Positions 11,720 to 23,466 of a DNA stretch of 64,000 nucleotides are shown one piece after another. Origin of the DNA: Diadema setosum (lineage: Eukaryota > Echinodermata > Echinoidea > Diadematoida > Diadematidae); contig NC_092695.1 in the NCBI RefSeq assembly GCF_964275005.1, forward strand, positions 8,337,832-8,401,831. The letters are read 5' to 3'. Positions within the stretch are counted from its first letter, which is position 1, and the number at the start of each line of letters is the position of its first letter. The notes under the pieces are model-generated. The model made no database searches. It worked only from the letters and a program-made list of their open reading frames with translations, and had not been told where the DNA came from. Position numbers and translations under genes: made by a program.

Positions 11720-12237
11720 AAAACCTAACTGGCTTTGATGTTTTGGGTATCTATGATGTAAACTAAGGCCTACTTCGATTGTAAAAGAAAAACAACTATG
11801 ACTCTTTTCAGCTAAATGATGTCATAATAATCATGTGGGGGAGGGGCACTTTATGGCTACTGTAACCCTGGGGCCCAGTACAAGATGAAATGACTGGTTT
11901 TCGTAATATGGTCATCTTGGTTGTGCACTATACAGAAGTATGCTTCCTTTGCAAATTTGTTGAGTGTTTTGCTACTGTAACCTATGGGACCCCGTATACA
12001 GGATAAGATGACATGCTTTAGTGTTTGTGATAATTTATATTATCTCTGTTCAGTAGACCCTGATATTAACGTTACAAAAGAATTTGTAAGACCATTTTCA
12101 GCTGATTCACAGTACCAGATGGGACACTGTGGAGCTACTGTCTAGGGCTCTGTGCAGGATGAAATAACTAGCCTTGGTGTGTTGAATATCTCTGATAGGT
12201 ACTTCTTCCAGTGTAAAAGAAATTACCGTGTTTGGGG

Positions 12238-12934
12238 GGGTGCACGTCACGAGACCGACACCCACGAGTCATACAGCCCACAAGTTATACAGCTCACAAG
12301 TCATACAGCCCACGAGTCATACAGCCCACAAGTCATACAGCCCACCAGTTATACAGCCCACGAGTTCGACACTGAGTAAATAAAGCCCACGAGTTCGACA
12401 TCAAGTAAAATAAGCCCAGGAGTTATACGGCTCACGAGACCGACACTACGCACAAAAGGCTCATGAGACCGACACTAGGCAAACAAAGCCCACGAGACCG
12501 ACACTACACTTAAAAGGCCCACGAGACCGACGCTACGCATACAAGGCTCACGAGACCGACATTACGCAAAGAGGTTCACGAGACCGACACTAAGCAAAGA
12601 AGGCCCACGAGACCGACAGGATGAACAGCGCCACCTATAGACCAATAAATTGTATAGGGTGTCCTGATAATGGCATAAGGAAGATATGAGAGATAGAAAA
12701 GAAGACTTGCCAGGGTGTAACCCCATCAGTTGCCCCCCCCCCCCCCCCAAATGATCAGGATCTTTAGTTGTGTTTGCGTGGGTGTGTGTTTGTGAAAAAA
12801 AGTGAACAAAATTCAGTAAAAGTGTGCAACAGATCTTTCCACATTAACTAAAGATGCCAAGACACCCTCATTTGCATGTTAACCCTTTGACCTCTTTTAT
12901 ATATTCCTACTCCCAGCCCCCCCCCCTTAAATAA

Positions 12935-12965
<31 letters not shown>

Positions 12966-14525
12966 TCTGACTTTGGTGATTGTTATTATATTCTAGTGGG
13001 AGGCATTTTATACAGTAAAAATCGGCATGATTCGAGTATGCTTATGGGTTGAAAAGAGAAAAAACGGCTTGTAAGAAAAATTGTTAGTGCAATTCAATGT
13101 AATCTGTATAAACAAAGTGGCTACCAAAATCATTACGTTTTTATTCTTAGTAGGTGGTTGCCTGTGGAAAACTCGTCACAGAACTGGCAAATTAACATCA
13201 CTTAAATTACATGATGAGAAGGTGGAGCTGCAGACAAGAATTTAATACAAGTCAACGAATTAGTAAGAAAATAAAGCATATACATTTTTTTAATGCAAAT
13301 ACAATACATTGAATTGATGAGAGATAAGTAGTTTTAGCTATACTTCACGAATTTTGGGATCTTATGAGATACTGTTGTACTATGATGTTAATCTGCATTG
13401 GCTCGACGAATCAGATTATCAAGGAAAAAAATATCACGAAATGTGATGGCAGTAAATGATTAAAAAATGACAATTTCTCATAAAGGTCCTATATAATATA
13501 TACATATTCGATTCGGATTCGGAAAAAAAAGATGCATCCATGAAAACAGCTATTGTATTTCACGAAAAATGTACTGTTTTGGAGGAGAATAACACAAGCC
13601 ACAAATCAAGGTGACTCCCTGCGATATAAAACGTTTTAATCAGTTGAATTACATAAATTATAGTTACAGAGAAAATTATAAATAGATCTTTCTCCAAAAC
13701 GTCTAAGCACGGGGTAGGATATCTAATATAGCCTAAGAAAATAGTGAATAGAGAAAGAGAAGGGGTAAAAAGTACATCCTGTCCATCTTCTAGCTAAAAA
13801 CTAGGAAAGCCTATTAAAAGTAGCACGGTGGCATTATCAAAGCTCTTGTCCTCTTCTTGTCCTCTTTTATCAATTCATTTGACCATGTGTTGTTGTTGTT
13901 TTTTTGTCTTCTCCTCTTTTTTTTGGGGGGGGGGGGGAAGGGCATGAAGAATGCAATTCTATTTTTCTGATTGATAACAATGTCGCTCCCTGACAGATCT
14001 GCCCCCCTGGAAGTATGTGGAAATACATATTTGATGTCGTTCATATGTAGATGGTTACCATCTTTCACTTGATAGCGTGACGAAATTGCACCCGCCAGTA
14101 TGTTATTTTTCCGTTCATGGAACACCCTGTACAGGTAATTAACATGTAGATGGCGCTGTTTATCTTGTCGGTCTCGTGGGCCTTCTTTGCCTACTGTCGG
14201 TCTCGTGGGCTTTCTGTGCTTAGTGTCGGTCTCGTGAGCCTTTTTTGCTTAGTGTCGGTCTCGTGGGCCTTCTTTGCCTACTGTCGGTCTCGTGGGCTTT
14301 CTTTGCTTAGTGTCGGTCTCGTGAGCCTTTATTGTTTAGTGTCGGTCTCGTGGGCTGTGTTTGCTTAGTGTCGGTCTCGTGAGCCTTTTGTGCTTAGTGT
14401 CGAACTCATGGGCTGTATGACTTCTGAGCCGTATAACTCGTGGGCTGTATGACTCATGGACCTTTTATTGATGTCGGTCTCGTGGACCGTATGACTCGTG
14501 GGTGTCGGTCTCGTGGGATGACCCC
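12238..14525. mobile_element. Nested 2.3-kb hAT-like element with 8-bp target duplication
   Basis: It is flanked by GTTTGGGG at 12230-12237 and 14526-14533, an exact 8-bp duplication. The left end is GGGTGCACGTCACGAG and the right end reads inward as GGGTCATCCCACGAG. Both ends continue into CACGAGACCGACACCC and an array of an about 22-bp unit (CCCACGAGACCGACACTA-like, grading to CCCACGAGTCATACAG). The left array is 12250-12620 and the inverted right array 14160-14515. The interior (12620-14155) is AT-rich with a GA tract at 12935-12962 and no transposase. The insertion interrupts one right-arm unit of the host foldback element. The 8-bp duplication fits hAT but also other 8-bp superfamilies. 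Confidence 0.85.
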
Positions 14526-14652
14526 GTTTGGGGCTATACTGTGCGGGGCCCCATACAGGATAAAATAACTGGCTTTGGTATTTTGAATATCTCTGATGGG
14601 TACTACTTCCATTGCAAAAGAAATTAGCCGTGACCCTTTTCAGCTGAATGAA

Positions 14653-14653
<1 letters not shown>

Positions 14654-14693
<40 letters not shown>
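14654..14693. repeat. (TG)n microsatellite in right arm unit
   Basis: The first of several TG tracts, one per arm unit (others near 14851-14896, 15045-15056 and 15212-15225), each followed by a G-rich run. Confidence 0.9.
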
Positions 14694-14701
<8 letters not shown>

Positions 14702-16164
14702 TGTATGTGGAGAGGGGGGCACTTTGGGGCTACTGTCTGGGGCCCCGTTCAGGATAAAATAACTGGCTTTGGTGCTTTGGATATCTTTGATGGGTATACT
14801 TCCATTGCAAAAGAAATTAGCCGTGACCCATTTTGGCTGAATGAAACTAATGTGTGTGTGTGTGTGTGTCTGTGTGTGTGTGTGTGTGTGTGTGTTGGGG
14901 GTGCACTTCGGGGCTACTGTCTGGGACCCCGTACAGGATAAAATAACTGGCTTTAGTGTTTTGGATATCTCTGATGAGTATGCCTACTACCAATTATTAT
15001 TGCAAAAGAAAGTAGCCATGACCCTTTTCAGCTGAATAAAATCAATGTGTGTGTGTGGGGGGGGGGGGGGGGGAGGGAGCAACTTGGGGCTACTGACTGG
15101 AGCCCCGTGCAGGATAAAATAGCTGGCTTTGGTATTTTGGATATCTCTGATGGGTACTACTTCCATTGCAAAGAAATTAGCCGTGACTCTTTTCAGCTGA
15201 ATGAAACTAGTGTGGGTGTGTGTGTCGGGGGGGGGGGGGAGCTCCTTTGGGGCAACTGTCGGGGGCCCCGTACTGGATAACATAGCTGACTTTGGTGTTT
15301 TTGATATCTCTGATGGGTACTCCTTCCATTGCAAATGAAATTAGCCGTGACTCTTCTCAGCTGCACGAATGAAATCAATGTTTGTGCGTGTTTGTACGTA
15401 TGGCCTATGGGGGGTGGGGCAATTGGGGCTACTGTCTGGGGCCCCGTACAGGATAAAATAGCTGGTATTGGTGTTTTGAATATCTCTGATGGGAACTACT
15501 TCAATTGCAAAAGAAATTAGCCGTGACTCTTTTCAACTGAATAAAATCAATGTTTGTGTGTGTTTGTACGTAGGCCTATGGGGGTGGGGCCCTTTGGGGC
15601 TACTGTCTAGGGCCCCGTACAGGATAAAATAGCTGGCATTGGTGTTTTGGATATCTCTGATGGGAACTACTTCCATTGCAAAAGAAATTAGCCGTGACCC
15701 TTTTCAGCTGAATAACACCATATTTCTGGGGCCCTTTGGGGCTACTGTCTGGGGCCCCGTACAGGATAGAATAGCTGGCATTGCTGTTTTCATGATAAGT
15801 ACACCCAAAGGAACAATATCCACCAACTTTTGTCCGTGACCCCCTTCGGCTGAATAAATCCATTTTTCGGGGTCCCTTTTTGTGGTCCATAGGCTTACGG
15901 TACAGGATGTGACTTGCCAGCAATGCATTTTATTGACCCTTGGACACACCCCTATATGATGAGACCATTAAAAAGTGTGACCCTTTTCAGCTGAATAAAT
16001 CTTCTGGGCCCCCGGTCTATTGTGGGTAGGCTCGATTGAATACCACTGGCACTAGCGCACTGTTGTCATGCGGTACGCGCGTTCTTGATGCAAAGGAGTA
16101 GTGTTTCTAGACCTAGTCGTTTTGCTTTAGGGCCTATACAGCAGTTTATTTCTTGTACTGTGCT

Positions 16165-16388
16165 GTAGGTCATATAATATAACAGATATTGACTTTTTCC
16201 TTCGGTAGGAATATAACATTTAATTTCCCTTGGGAAGTTATATTTTTGTCTCGGAATACTATATTTTTCCTCAGCGCTACGCGCTTCGGAAAAATATAAT
16301 AATCCTCGACAAAAATATAACTTCCCGCGAGGATCTCAAATGTTATATTCCACCTCTGGTAAGTCAATCTGTATACTACAGTAATATA
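16165..16388. repeat. Long imperfect palindrome (MITE-like)
   Basis: The arms GGAATATAACATTT (16208-16221) and AAATGTTATATTCC (16338-16351) enclose a palindrome centred on CAGCGCTACGCGCTTCGG near 16275. Weaker complementarity extends outward to about 16170 and 16385. Each strand has an open frame that reads similar peptides because of the symmetry. Confidence 0.75.
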
Positions 16389-16955
16389 ACACTAGACAAA
16401 CTGGTAACTTATATTTACCTCTTCTGAGATATGTTACATCGCAAAGATCTGTCAAATATCAAGGAGTACATGTTTGGAATTATGTGCCTGAAGAAATGAA
16501 GTTATGTCCTTCCCTTGCCTCTTTTAAACGTAGATATAAAATATATTTGTTGAATAATTATAATTGAAGTTTCTGCAGAAATTTAATCTGACAACGTTCA
16601 TATGATGTCTGCAATGTGTATTTTCTTTTTTCTACATATTTTCACTCGTAGTTTGCCTGTTTTTATTTTTCTTGTTTTTTAATCGTCTTTTTTCTTATAA
16701 TGTACAAAAAAAAAAAATCTCAAGTAGGAGTCCAGCCGTAGAAAGGCCAATGGCCTTTGCTGGCTCCTCTATTTTCTCTGTTAGAATTTCCTCTTTGTTT
16801 TTCTAAATCTTTTTTTCTCTTCATTGTGCTTGTTTTTATTGTACATGTATGCTGTTACCGAATGTAATGTTATTATCTTCACCTTGTTCTTTGTCTCATG
16901 TATTTTAATGAGAAAATGAAATGAAATGAATGAAATGAAATGAAATGAAATGACC
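16385..16955 (+). mobile_element. 5'-truncated non-LTR retrotransposon, ORF2 C-terminus and 3' UTR
   Basis: Sixty codons at 16385-16567 read YNTRQTGNLYLPLLRYV..SVKYQGVHVWNYVPEEMK..LASFKRRYK and stop. This is the characteristic C-terminus of reverse transcriptases of the CR1/L2/Jockey group (NTRx4LxLP, then KYQGxxxWNxLPxEIK and SFKRxxK). A 3' untranslated region follows with a stem-loop (16726-16768) and an (ATGAA)n-type tail to about 16955. The rest of the element is missing, as in typical 5' truncation, so it is non-functional. Confidence 0.88.
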
Positions 16956-17212
16956 TCATTGCCTACAAAGTACTTGAAAAGACTTTTTTGTCAAACAGAC
17001 TACGTAACTTTATGTATTAAGACTTTTCCAATGATGCATTCATGCTGTATAAGAAGAAATATTCTTGAAGTTATGATAAACAATGTTCATTCTTTTCTCA
17101 TTATCTGCTTTTAGCACGTTTAATCCAAAATATCTCGCCTTGACAAGAATGGAGTCAGCTCCTTTTGCAATCAAACTCTGTATAAATTATATAATAATGT
17201 AGGCCCTATATA

Positions 17213-17214
<2 letters not shown>

Positions 17215-17246
<32 letters not shown>
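17215..17246. repeat. (AT)n microsatellite
   Basis: A run of alternating T and A flanked by ATGCATATA. The surrounding stretch 16956-18360 is AT-rich with no recognisable gene. Confidence 0.9.
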
Positions 17247-17248
<2 letters not shown>

Positions 17249-18367
17249 CTAATTAAGGAAAATAAATAGGTATATATGTACATATATATATAAACATAGG
17301 CCCTATTTACATACTTTAAGCACCACACAACACATCTAACGCCATAGACGCCTACTGATTTTCTGCATTAGTTGATGGATGTGTATAGCTTTTTGTGTTA
17401 TACAGTTACCAAAATACTTTAAATACCCACACATAAAGTAAACTGCCATTGTATAAATCAAGAGCAAAATCTTGCCTGCTTTATTTAGTAGAATATTGTT
17501 GGGTTCATAATCATTTGTATGAACTGTACAAAAATAGCAAAAGTGTGCATGGAATTCCATGTGAAAAGTTTGTCACAGTACAATGAACACGCGGTAGACT
17601 GAGAGCGAGGTTACTGATGAAGCACATGCGAGAGAAGTACAGTGGCAAATTTTCAAACTACACAAGAGCTAATGAACGCGGTATTGTAATGTCGTTTAGT
17701 ACAGTATTATTTCGCCAAGTTAAAAACTATGAGTAAGTACATTATAAGAAGGGTGCCTAGTCCCAAGACAAAATTGAGGAATAAATACCATGATAATGAC
17801 GTCATGATGGAGTCTGAATGTCTTTGATAAAGGGAAACTCTTCATAATGTTCAAGGTGACATTTTCAATGTTAAAAAAAGTGAAAAATGACATTATATTA
17901 TAATCTAATTAACATATACAGTATTATGATTGTTACTTATATCAATTATCTAGAAAATGTACACAACTTTTAAATACATGTATAACAGCTTTACTTTAGC
18001 TCGGTTTAAATGAAACTTTTACTCTTTTGGGTAATCCTGTCTCTGCAGGAGACTTTTGATCGTGTGAACAATGCTGCAGGGATTTTCTTTGCCAAGCGGG
18101 ACTCAAAGCACACCAAAGGCTAATTTTTTTTTTTTTACTACATATACAGGTTTGACATTATACATGTAACGCAGTGGAGTCTCATTTAAAGTTCTCTAGA
18201 AAGTAATATAACTCTTTAACAAAGCTTTGCTACATTCTTTTCTCATGCTCATTTCATCTGAAGTAAAATACAAGATTATCGAATTTAATCGAACTTTGTC
18301 TAAATTTGAACACCACAACTGCAAAGTTGTGTCATGTATGAGTTACCCCGAAACCAAACTCTAGAAA

Positions 18368-18482
18368 ATAGGTTCAACTTTGCACCTTTACGGATGCAAT
18401 TTTGCCCCCTTCATACCAGAAAGGTGCTCACTGGTCTGAACGGTGCAAAGTTGCACTGAGGGAGGTGCCAAGTTGAACCTAT
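18368..18482. repeat. Short inverted-repeat element
   Basis: ATAGGTTCAACTTTGCACCT at the left is matched by the near-perfect inverse AGGTGCCAAGTTGAACCTAT at the right. A third partial copy (GGTGCAAAGTTGCAC) lies inside. It is 115 bp overall with no clear target duplication. The stretch 18483-19250 that follows shows no gene. Confidence 0.6.
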
Positions 18483-19254
18483 TTCTGTTAGCGTGTAAAC
18501 GGGTGGGGTGCCAACAGTTTGTTTTTGTTTTTGTTTCAAGATATACAATGCATTCTTGCTCTGTGGAAGCCAAAATGTTCAACAGGTCACCGTCATGTTA
18601 CGTATCTGATCAAGACTCCATTAGGCAAGCATAGAGCTGAATTATAATTACAATAACATTTACCAATCGCAATATCATAACTATACTTTCAGCTGTATAA
18701 CTATTACACATGTCTACAAAATGCTGGGTGACGACAGCCACCATCATGTAAATTTTGGGGTAGTTTCCACTTTTAGTACTCGTGAAAGAGAACCTGACGT
18801 GAGTGCGACGGCACTCTGGGATAGAATGCAAGAAGTCAAATCCAAATCATGTACAACATGTCGTTACATAATAATGACCAGCACCTTTGCATATTGCTGT
18901 GACTCTTTGAATCTTCGAATGCTCATGAATACACGCTTTACACTTCACTTTATATACATTTTTATGGAAGGAGGTTGTTACATCAAATGTCCCTATGTAT
19001 TCACCTTTACACATTTCTATGGCAGCAATGACTGATGGGTTGCCTTGGCCATCTTACAAGATGTCAACAATATGCATACGCAATATTTACCTTCCACCAT
19101 TTGAACATAAAGAATGACGTAACCGAATTACAGTATTAGCCAATATAAGGCAATCTTTGGTAATGGTAAATTTCATTTCTATCATTTTTATACATGTTTC
19201 GTTAATGGCGACAGAACCTTCAGGCTAGTACTGTTAATACGCAGAATCCAATAC

Positions 19255-19620
19255 AAATTCATTCATTCATTCATTCATTCATTTCTTTATTGGTCTATGT
19301 CAGACATAGAAATTAAATGAATCAGGAGATTGGCGCACAATGTGTATTATGAATACAGCAATGCATTTATCAAGACACATCTTATTTGGCCAACTTTTTA
19401 AAGGACGAATAACGGAACTGATTTTATCAACATTTATAAAAGACCCATTCCTCTGCAGTAGGCTTTCCTATACAGCAAAAGAACAACGCTTCAAGGCCGT
19501 TTGAAACTTCTTTGCATTTAGCGTAACACTAGTATAGATAGACAACATAGACTGGAACTCATCGTTATTCATCAACATTGTGAGAGCAAATAGCTCATCT
19601 CAGATTAAAACAAAAGTTTC
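19255..19620 (-). mobile_element. Possible retroposon 3' end with ATTC-repeat tail
   Basis: On the minus strand a sequence with AATAAAGAAATGAATGAATG ends in a tetranucleotide run (ATTC)6 at about 19260-19282, like the microsatellite tails of LINE or SINE copies. A related stretch (TTATTGGTGAGACATAGAAA) occurs at about 46363. No protein-coding remnant was recognised. Confidence 0.35.
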
Positions 19621-21119
19621 ACATTAATTGAAAAATACAGTATATACATCACTGTTACAAAAGATTAATCATTACGAATAAAAGAGGGTTTTCGATTCAC
19701 GTGATACTAAAACGTTGTTTGTACCACGGGCTTTAGATTGTTATCAATGACACATAGTGGACACATCTGACACGTCTAGGGCCACATACAGAACGATAAG
19801 GGTGTGACGGGAAGGTAGAATACAAGAAGAATACTTAAAGGGAACATTAAACTTCCTCTCATAGCTTATTGAGAAATCCCGAGACACATAACTTAGAGCA
19901 TGAGAAAATATCGAGGGCAACAACCCCTCGTTTATTCTCTACACCATTTCACGGATCTCCATAATGGCCTATATCGCCTTTCCGAAAGCTAGTCGATAGA
20001 GGATTCATAGGTAATTGTGCTGTACCTTGATTTTGTCGTGTGTACTTAACTTCAACGGCCCTCTCCAGTTAGCTTTACAGTATCTTAGGGCCCACGATAC
20101 TGATAAAATTTGTAAACGTATTTACGTAAAACCACTGAACATGAACAAAATGCAATGTCCTGTGCCTGCATGATTATGGCGCCTCAAACACATGTATTGC
20201 AGTTTAGGATGGTCTGTTATTTTTTGTCTTTTTCCCGCTTGATACATTTCTTGAATTCTATGACAACCCACATGATTTGCCATGAAGAGCAACATCCTGT
20301 TGCAAATACACATTGACATAAAATTCTGGCAAAAGGGAGGTTTGCCTGAGGAAACTAAGGCTGTACTACTAATAAATAATTGTTAACAGGGAAGACTGTT
20401 AATAATGGCATAATAATTATCTACAAAGTTAAAAGATATATCACATTAAATGATGAGCATTCTAAGTTCTTCTTTTTCCTAATTTTAAAACTACATATAA
20501 ATATTGAAAATAAACTTTCTAGAAAAGAAACTATTTCAAATAATTATGACAAAAACAGTGCGTACCAAACAAAATACGTTATAATAACTTTGGAACAGTA
20601 CCAACAACATTAGCACAAAGAAACACACGATTACCGAACTCACACAACACACAATATTGACCCCATTAACTCATTTGGGGATAAAATGGGAATATTGAAT
20701 TCGGGCTCATCTTTTTGGTCTCGGGGGCCAGATTGCCACTGATTTGAAATTCAGTCATCCCATGGGCACAGTTAGACTGCCATGGCCACAACGTACATAA
20801 TTTTCATTTTAAATACAAGATAATAAACGATTAGAAATTCATAGGAATTTGTTAAAGATGACCACTTTGCAACGTTCTGTTCTTGCCACAATATAAACTT
20901 GAACAACATGCATGAGATCTTGTTATTCTGTGCTTGACAATTTCATACAATTCATATTTATGCATGTACTTTTTCAGGAAAATCAGAAGACACGTAAATT
21001 CTCATTTTCACTTTGACCCCTATATAAAGGGTATACAAAAGAAGGAAAACTCTTTGAGCCCCTTTCGCCCATAATCAAGACATGGCGAGAAGGGCCTGGA
21101 AACGCATGAACCAAGATCA
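19621..21119. other. Downstream flank of the acidic-tail gene
   Basis: AT-rich. A solo TTAA-type element end (TTAAAGGGAACATTAAAC) lies at about 19835. No gene seen. The 3' untranslated region of the minus-strand gene probably extends into the right part, but no convincing polyadenylation signal was fixed. Confidence 0.4.
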
Positions 21120-21177
21120 TCATTCTTCATCGACCAACGCAGGTACCTCCTGTTCATCGATCTTGGTCCCCTCAGTA
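21120..21177 (-). CDS. Possible alternative terminal exon of the acidic-tail gene
   Basis: After a good acceptor (TTATTCTTCCGATTCAG) the minus strand reads, in phase 2, TEGTKIDEQEVPALVDEE followed by TGA. The acidic composition matches the adjoining gene. However, it lies 332 bp beyond that gene's stop codon, and it would need an internal phase-2 donor in exon 5 that I could not place with certainty. Confidence 0.25.
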
Positions 21178-21508
21178 CTGAATCGGAAGAATAAGTACAT
21201 GTTGTACTGTTATTTGGAATAACTGTCCTGGCAGGATTCGAGGAATACCTTCCGGGTACTTTCTCCACTCGAAGCACTGAGCTAGCACATCGCAATATCT
21301 CGCCCGAATTAGCCTTTGGCTCAGGTGAGCACCCAACATACTCAGATACAACGACGAGAAGTTGCAAATCACTCTTTTCAAACTGATACATTATGAAAAT
21401 AATGAACAGGCGCTTAATTCTACTTGCAAGGCTTCATAATATGTAACTTTCGTTACTCTACGACGCTTTCAGAGAGTAAGTCGCAAACAGCAGGAATTGA
21501 GTAAACTA

Positions 21509-23304
21509 TCATGATCTCTGCATTGCTATCAGTTCGGTAAGTTGTGTTTTAGTTTCCTTGTAAATGTTCATGTACTCTAAGACCTCTTCCTCCAGCTGCT
21601 TGTACACCTGCATGAGACCAACGATATCCGCCTCGCTGTATCCCGGCAGCGGTTCCTTCGGATTCGCCAGTAACCGGTCCAGCCACGGGTAATGATCCTT
21701 GAAGCTTTGGAGCTCCATGGTCTTCTCGGACAGCAGGTTGTCCAGAGCGTTGACTTGACGCTGGAGACCTTCTCTGTCGGAGAGTTCTTCGCCCATGGAA
21801 TCGCAAGGAAGCTCTAACTGCAGATCAGCCGCGGCAAAGGAATCTTCTGTTGAGTAGCCGGCCCTGGTAGTTTCTTCCTGTACTTGGCCGTCGGCCTCAG
21901 TGACCCCCGGTTCATCTGACCGATGTTCAAATGTAATTGACTGTTCCAAGAGTCTTTTGATCTTACCATCAGGACCGGCACGACCCCTGCTGATTTCGTA
22001 AGAAAACAGACTTTTCTGTGTTTCCGTATCTTCCTCAGAGCGATACACTTCGATTGCACCGATCACAGTAACTGCGGTAGTGTCACCTGGGGCACCAACC
22101 ACAGCAAACATGCGCTCCCCGGAGGCGAAAGACTCGTTCTCGTCATCGACCTCGTATTCATTGTCTGAGGACGATGCCGAACCAAGACAGTCCGATTGAG
22201 ACAAAGTATTGTCCTCGCTTTGATGGTGCGGTTCCTGGTTGATAATGTCACTAGGTGGAGCAAACGCTTCTGACTCATTTTCAGGCACAATGTAATAATC
22301 TCCATGAATGTCGTGAATATCTTCTGCGTGATAGGCACCATTTGTTCCAGGCACGAGCTCGGCTTCAGAATGTGCTGGTGTGTCATCTATCCTCCCCCTT
22401 ATGCTAAACACCGCGTGGGGACGCGATTCAGTCGCTTGTCGAACGGGAGACGCAACAGGTTCGTTGGGCACATCAGCACTTTGGTTTGCGGTTGGCTCCG
22501 TAACCGGACGGAAGTTACCGTGCAAGTGTTCATCGTTACCGTCATAGTCCCCTAAACCATTGTTTGTCTTCTGGTTAGGCTCATTATAATAAGATGAAGG
22601 GGGCACCTCTCTGTGCTTGCGATTTTCGATCTCAAGTAGCTCTGGAGTCGAGTCGTAATCACTCACTGCCTGGTCATTCGGTGGGAGATTAACGATCTGC
22701 TGGTTTCCTTGTGGCGGAGAAAATGGAGATCGCTCTCTCGCTTCTACCAAAGAGTCGTGGTTAGGAATGGGTCTGAACCTCATTGGGCCTTCCTCTGAAT
22801 CATAGTCGGCACTTAAAGTGTTTTGAGGGTAACCACCACGGGACGCTTCCTCTTGCTGTCGAGTGGTTGCCACCATCCGGGGCTCTTGCGGAAAAGTTGG
22901 ATCGCTCATTGGCCTATAACCTGGCGGATACTCACGGTCACTGTCGCTCGAACCGGACTCAGATGAAGCCGAGCGACTCTGTGGTCTGTGGAAACCGTTT
23001 TCTTGGTTTGGCTCAGATTGCTGTTCGCTTAGTTGGGCCAGCATGGCACTGGTGATGAAGAAGACACGTCCGGCCGTGGGTTGCTCCCGATCAGGCTCCC
23101 GGTCAGGCTCTCGGTCGGGCTCCCTCTGGCGAGTTTCATACTCATCTGGAGACGGAGATCGATAACGTCTCGTAGTCAGTCTGGGTTCGTGATCATGGGA
23201 AGACGTTTTCGAAAATTCATTCTGTCTTTCTGCATTGGGCACCTCTTCGGTTTGCGAAATGTCCTCTTCTTCTTCGATGATGCCATTGTCGAGGATGTAG
23301 GTAC
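21509..23304 (-). CDS. Acidic-tail gene, terminal exon 5
   Basis: Encodes 597 residues to a TGA stop. The acceptor CTTGTCAAG and a two-base split codon join exactly to exon 4, giving ..SQTSG then TYILDNGIIEEEEDISQTEE. The first two thirds are hydrophilic and disordered-looking (Ser, Glu, Pro, Asp, Arg), with a three-fold EPDR repeat and the motif FAVVGAPGDTTA near 22075-22115. The last 95 residues are leucine- and glutamate-rich in heptad-like spacing (REGLQRQVNALDNLLSEKT, QVYKQLEEEVLEYM), predicting a coiled coil. No family recognised. The ATG-less 5' end and exact phase show it is an internal-to-terminal exon, not a separate gene. Confidence 0.82.
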
Positions 23305-23403
23305 CTTGACAAGAATGAAAGAAAATGCATGATTGGTTGATTTTGAATTTTGACTTTTATATCTATGTGAGCAACAATAAATAAATGAATGAATGAAATG
23401 CAT

Positions 23404-23426
23404 ATATAAATAAATAAATAAACAAA

Positions 23427-23463
<37 letters not shown>
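23404..23463. repeat. (TAAA)n microsatellite
   Basis: About fifteen tetranucleotide units, one interrupted by AACA. Confidence 0.95.

Positions 23464-23466
<3 letters not shown>

Larger units (their letters stand above)
8312..16019. mobile_element. 7.7-kb foldback element with tandem-repeat inverted arms
   Basis: The two ends are exact inverted copies (TAGACCGGGGGCCCAGA at 8312, its inverse ending at 16019). They are flanked by TTGT at 8308-8311 and 16020-16023, consistent with a 4-bp target duplication. The outer 230 bp of the arms are near-identical by eye. The arms (8312-9630 and 14530-16019) are arrays of about 150-185-bp units. Each unit contains TATTTTATCCTGTACGGGGC, a GGGGCCCC palindrome, GACAGTAGCCCCAAAG, a CA/TG or poly-C tract, and CAGCTGAAAAGGGTCACGGC. 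Diverged units in right-arm orientation persist at 10400-10560 and 11720-12230. No transposase frame is visible, so it is non-autonomous. The architecture resembles foldback transposons such as Drosophila FB and sea-urchin TU; membership is not established. Confidence 0.8.

Noticed and set aside
14648..15549. Series of open frames with CVCVCV stretches in the right arm
   Set aside because: Translations of TG tracts and tandem units of the foldback arm; the frames are not maintained between units.
8312..16019. Assignment of the foldback element to the sea-urchin TU family
   Set aside because: TU arms are described as arrays of much shorter repeats; only the general foldback layout is shared.
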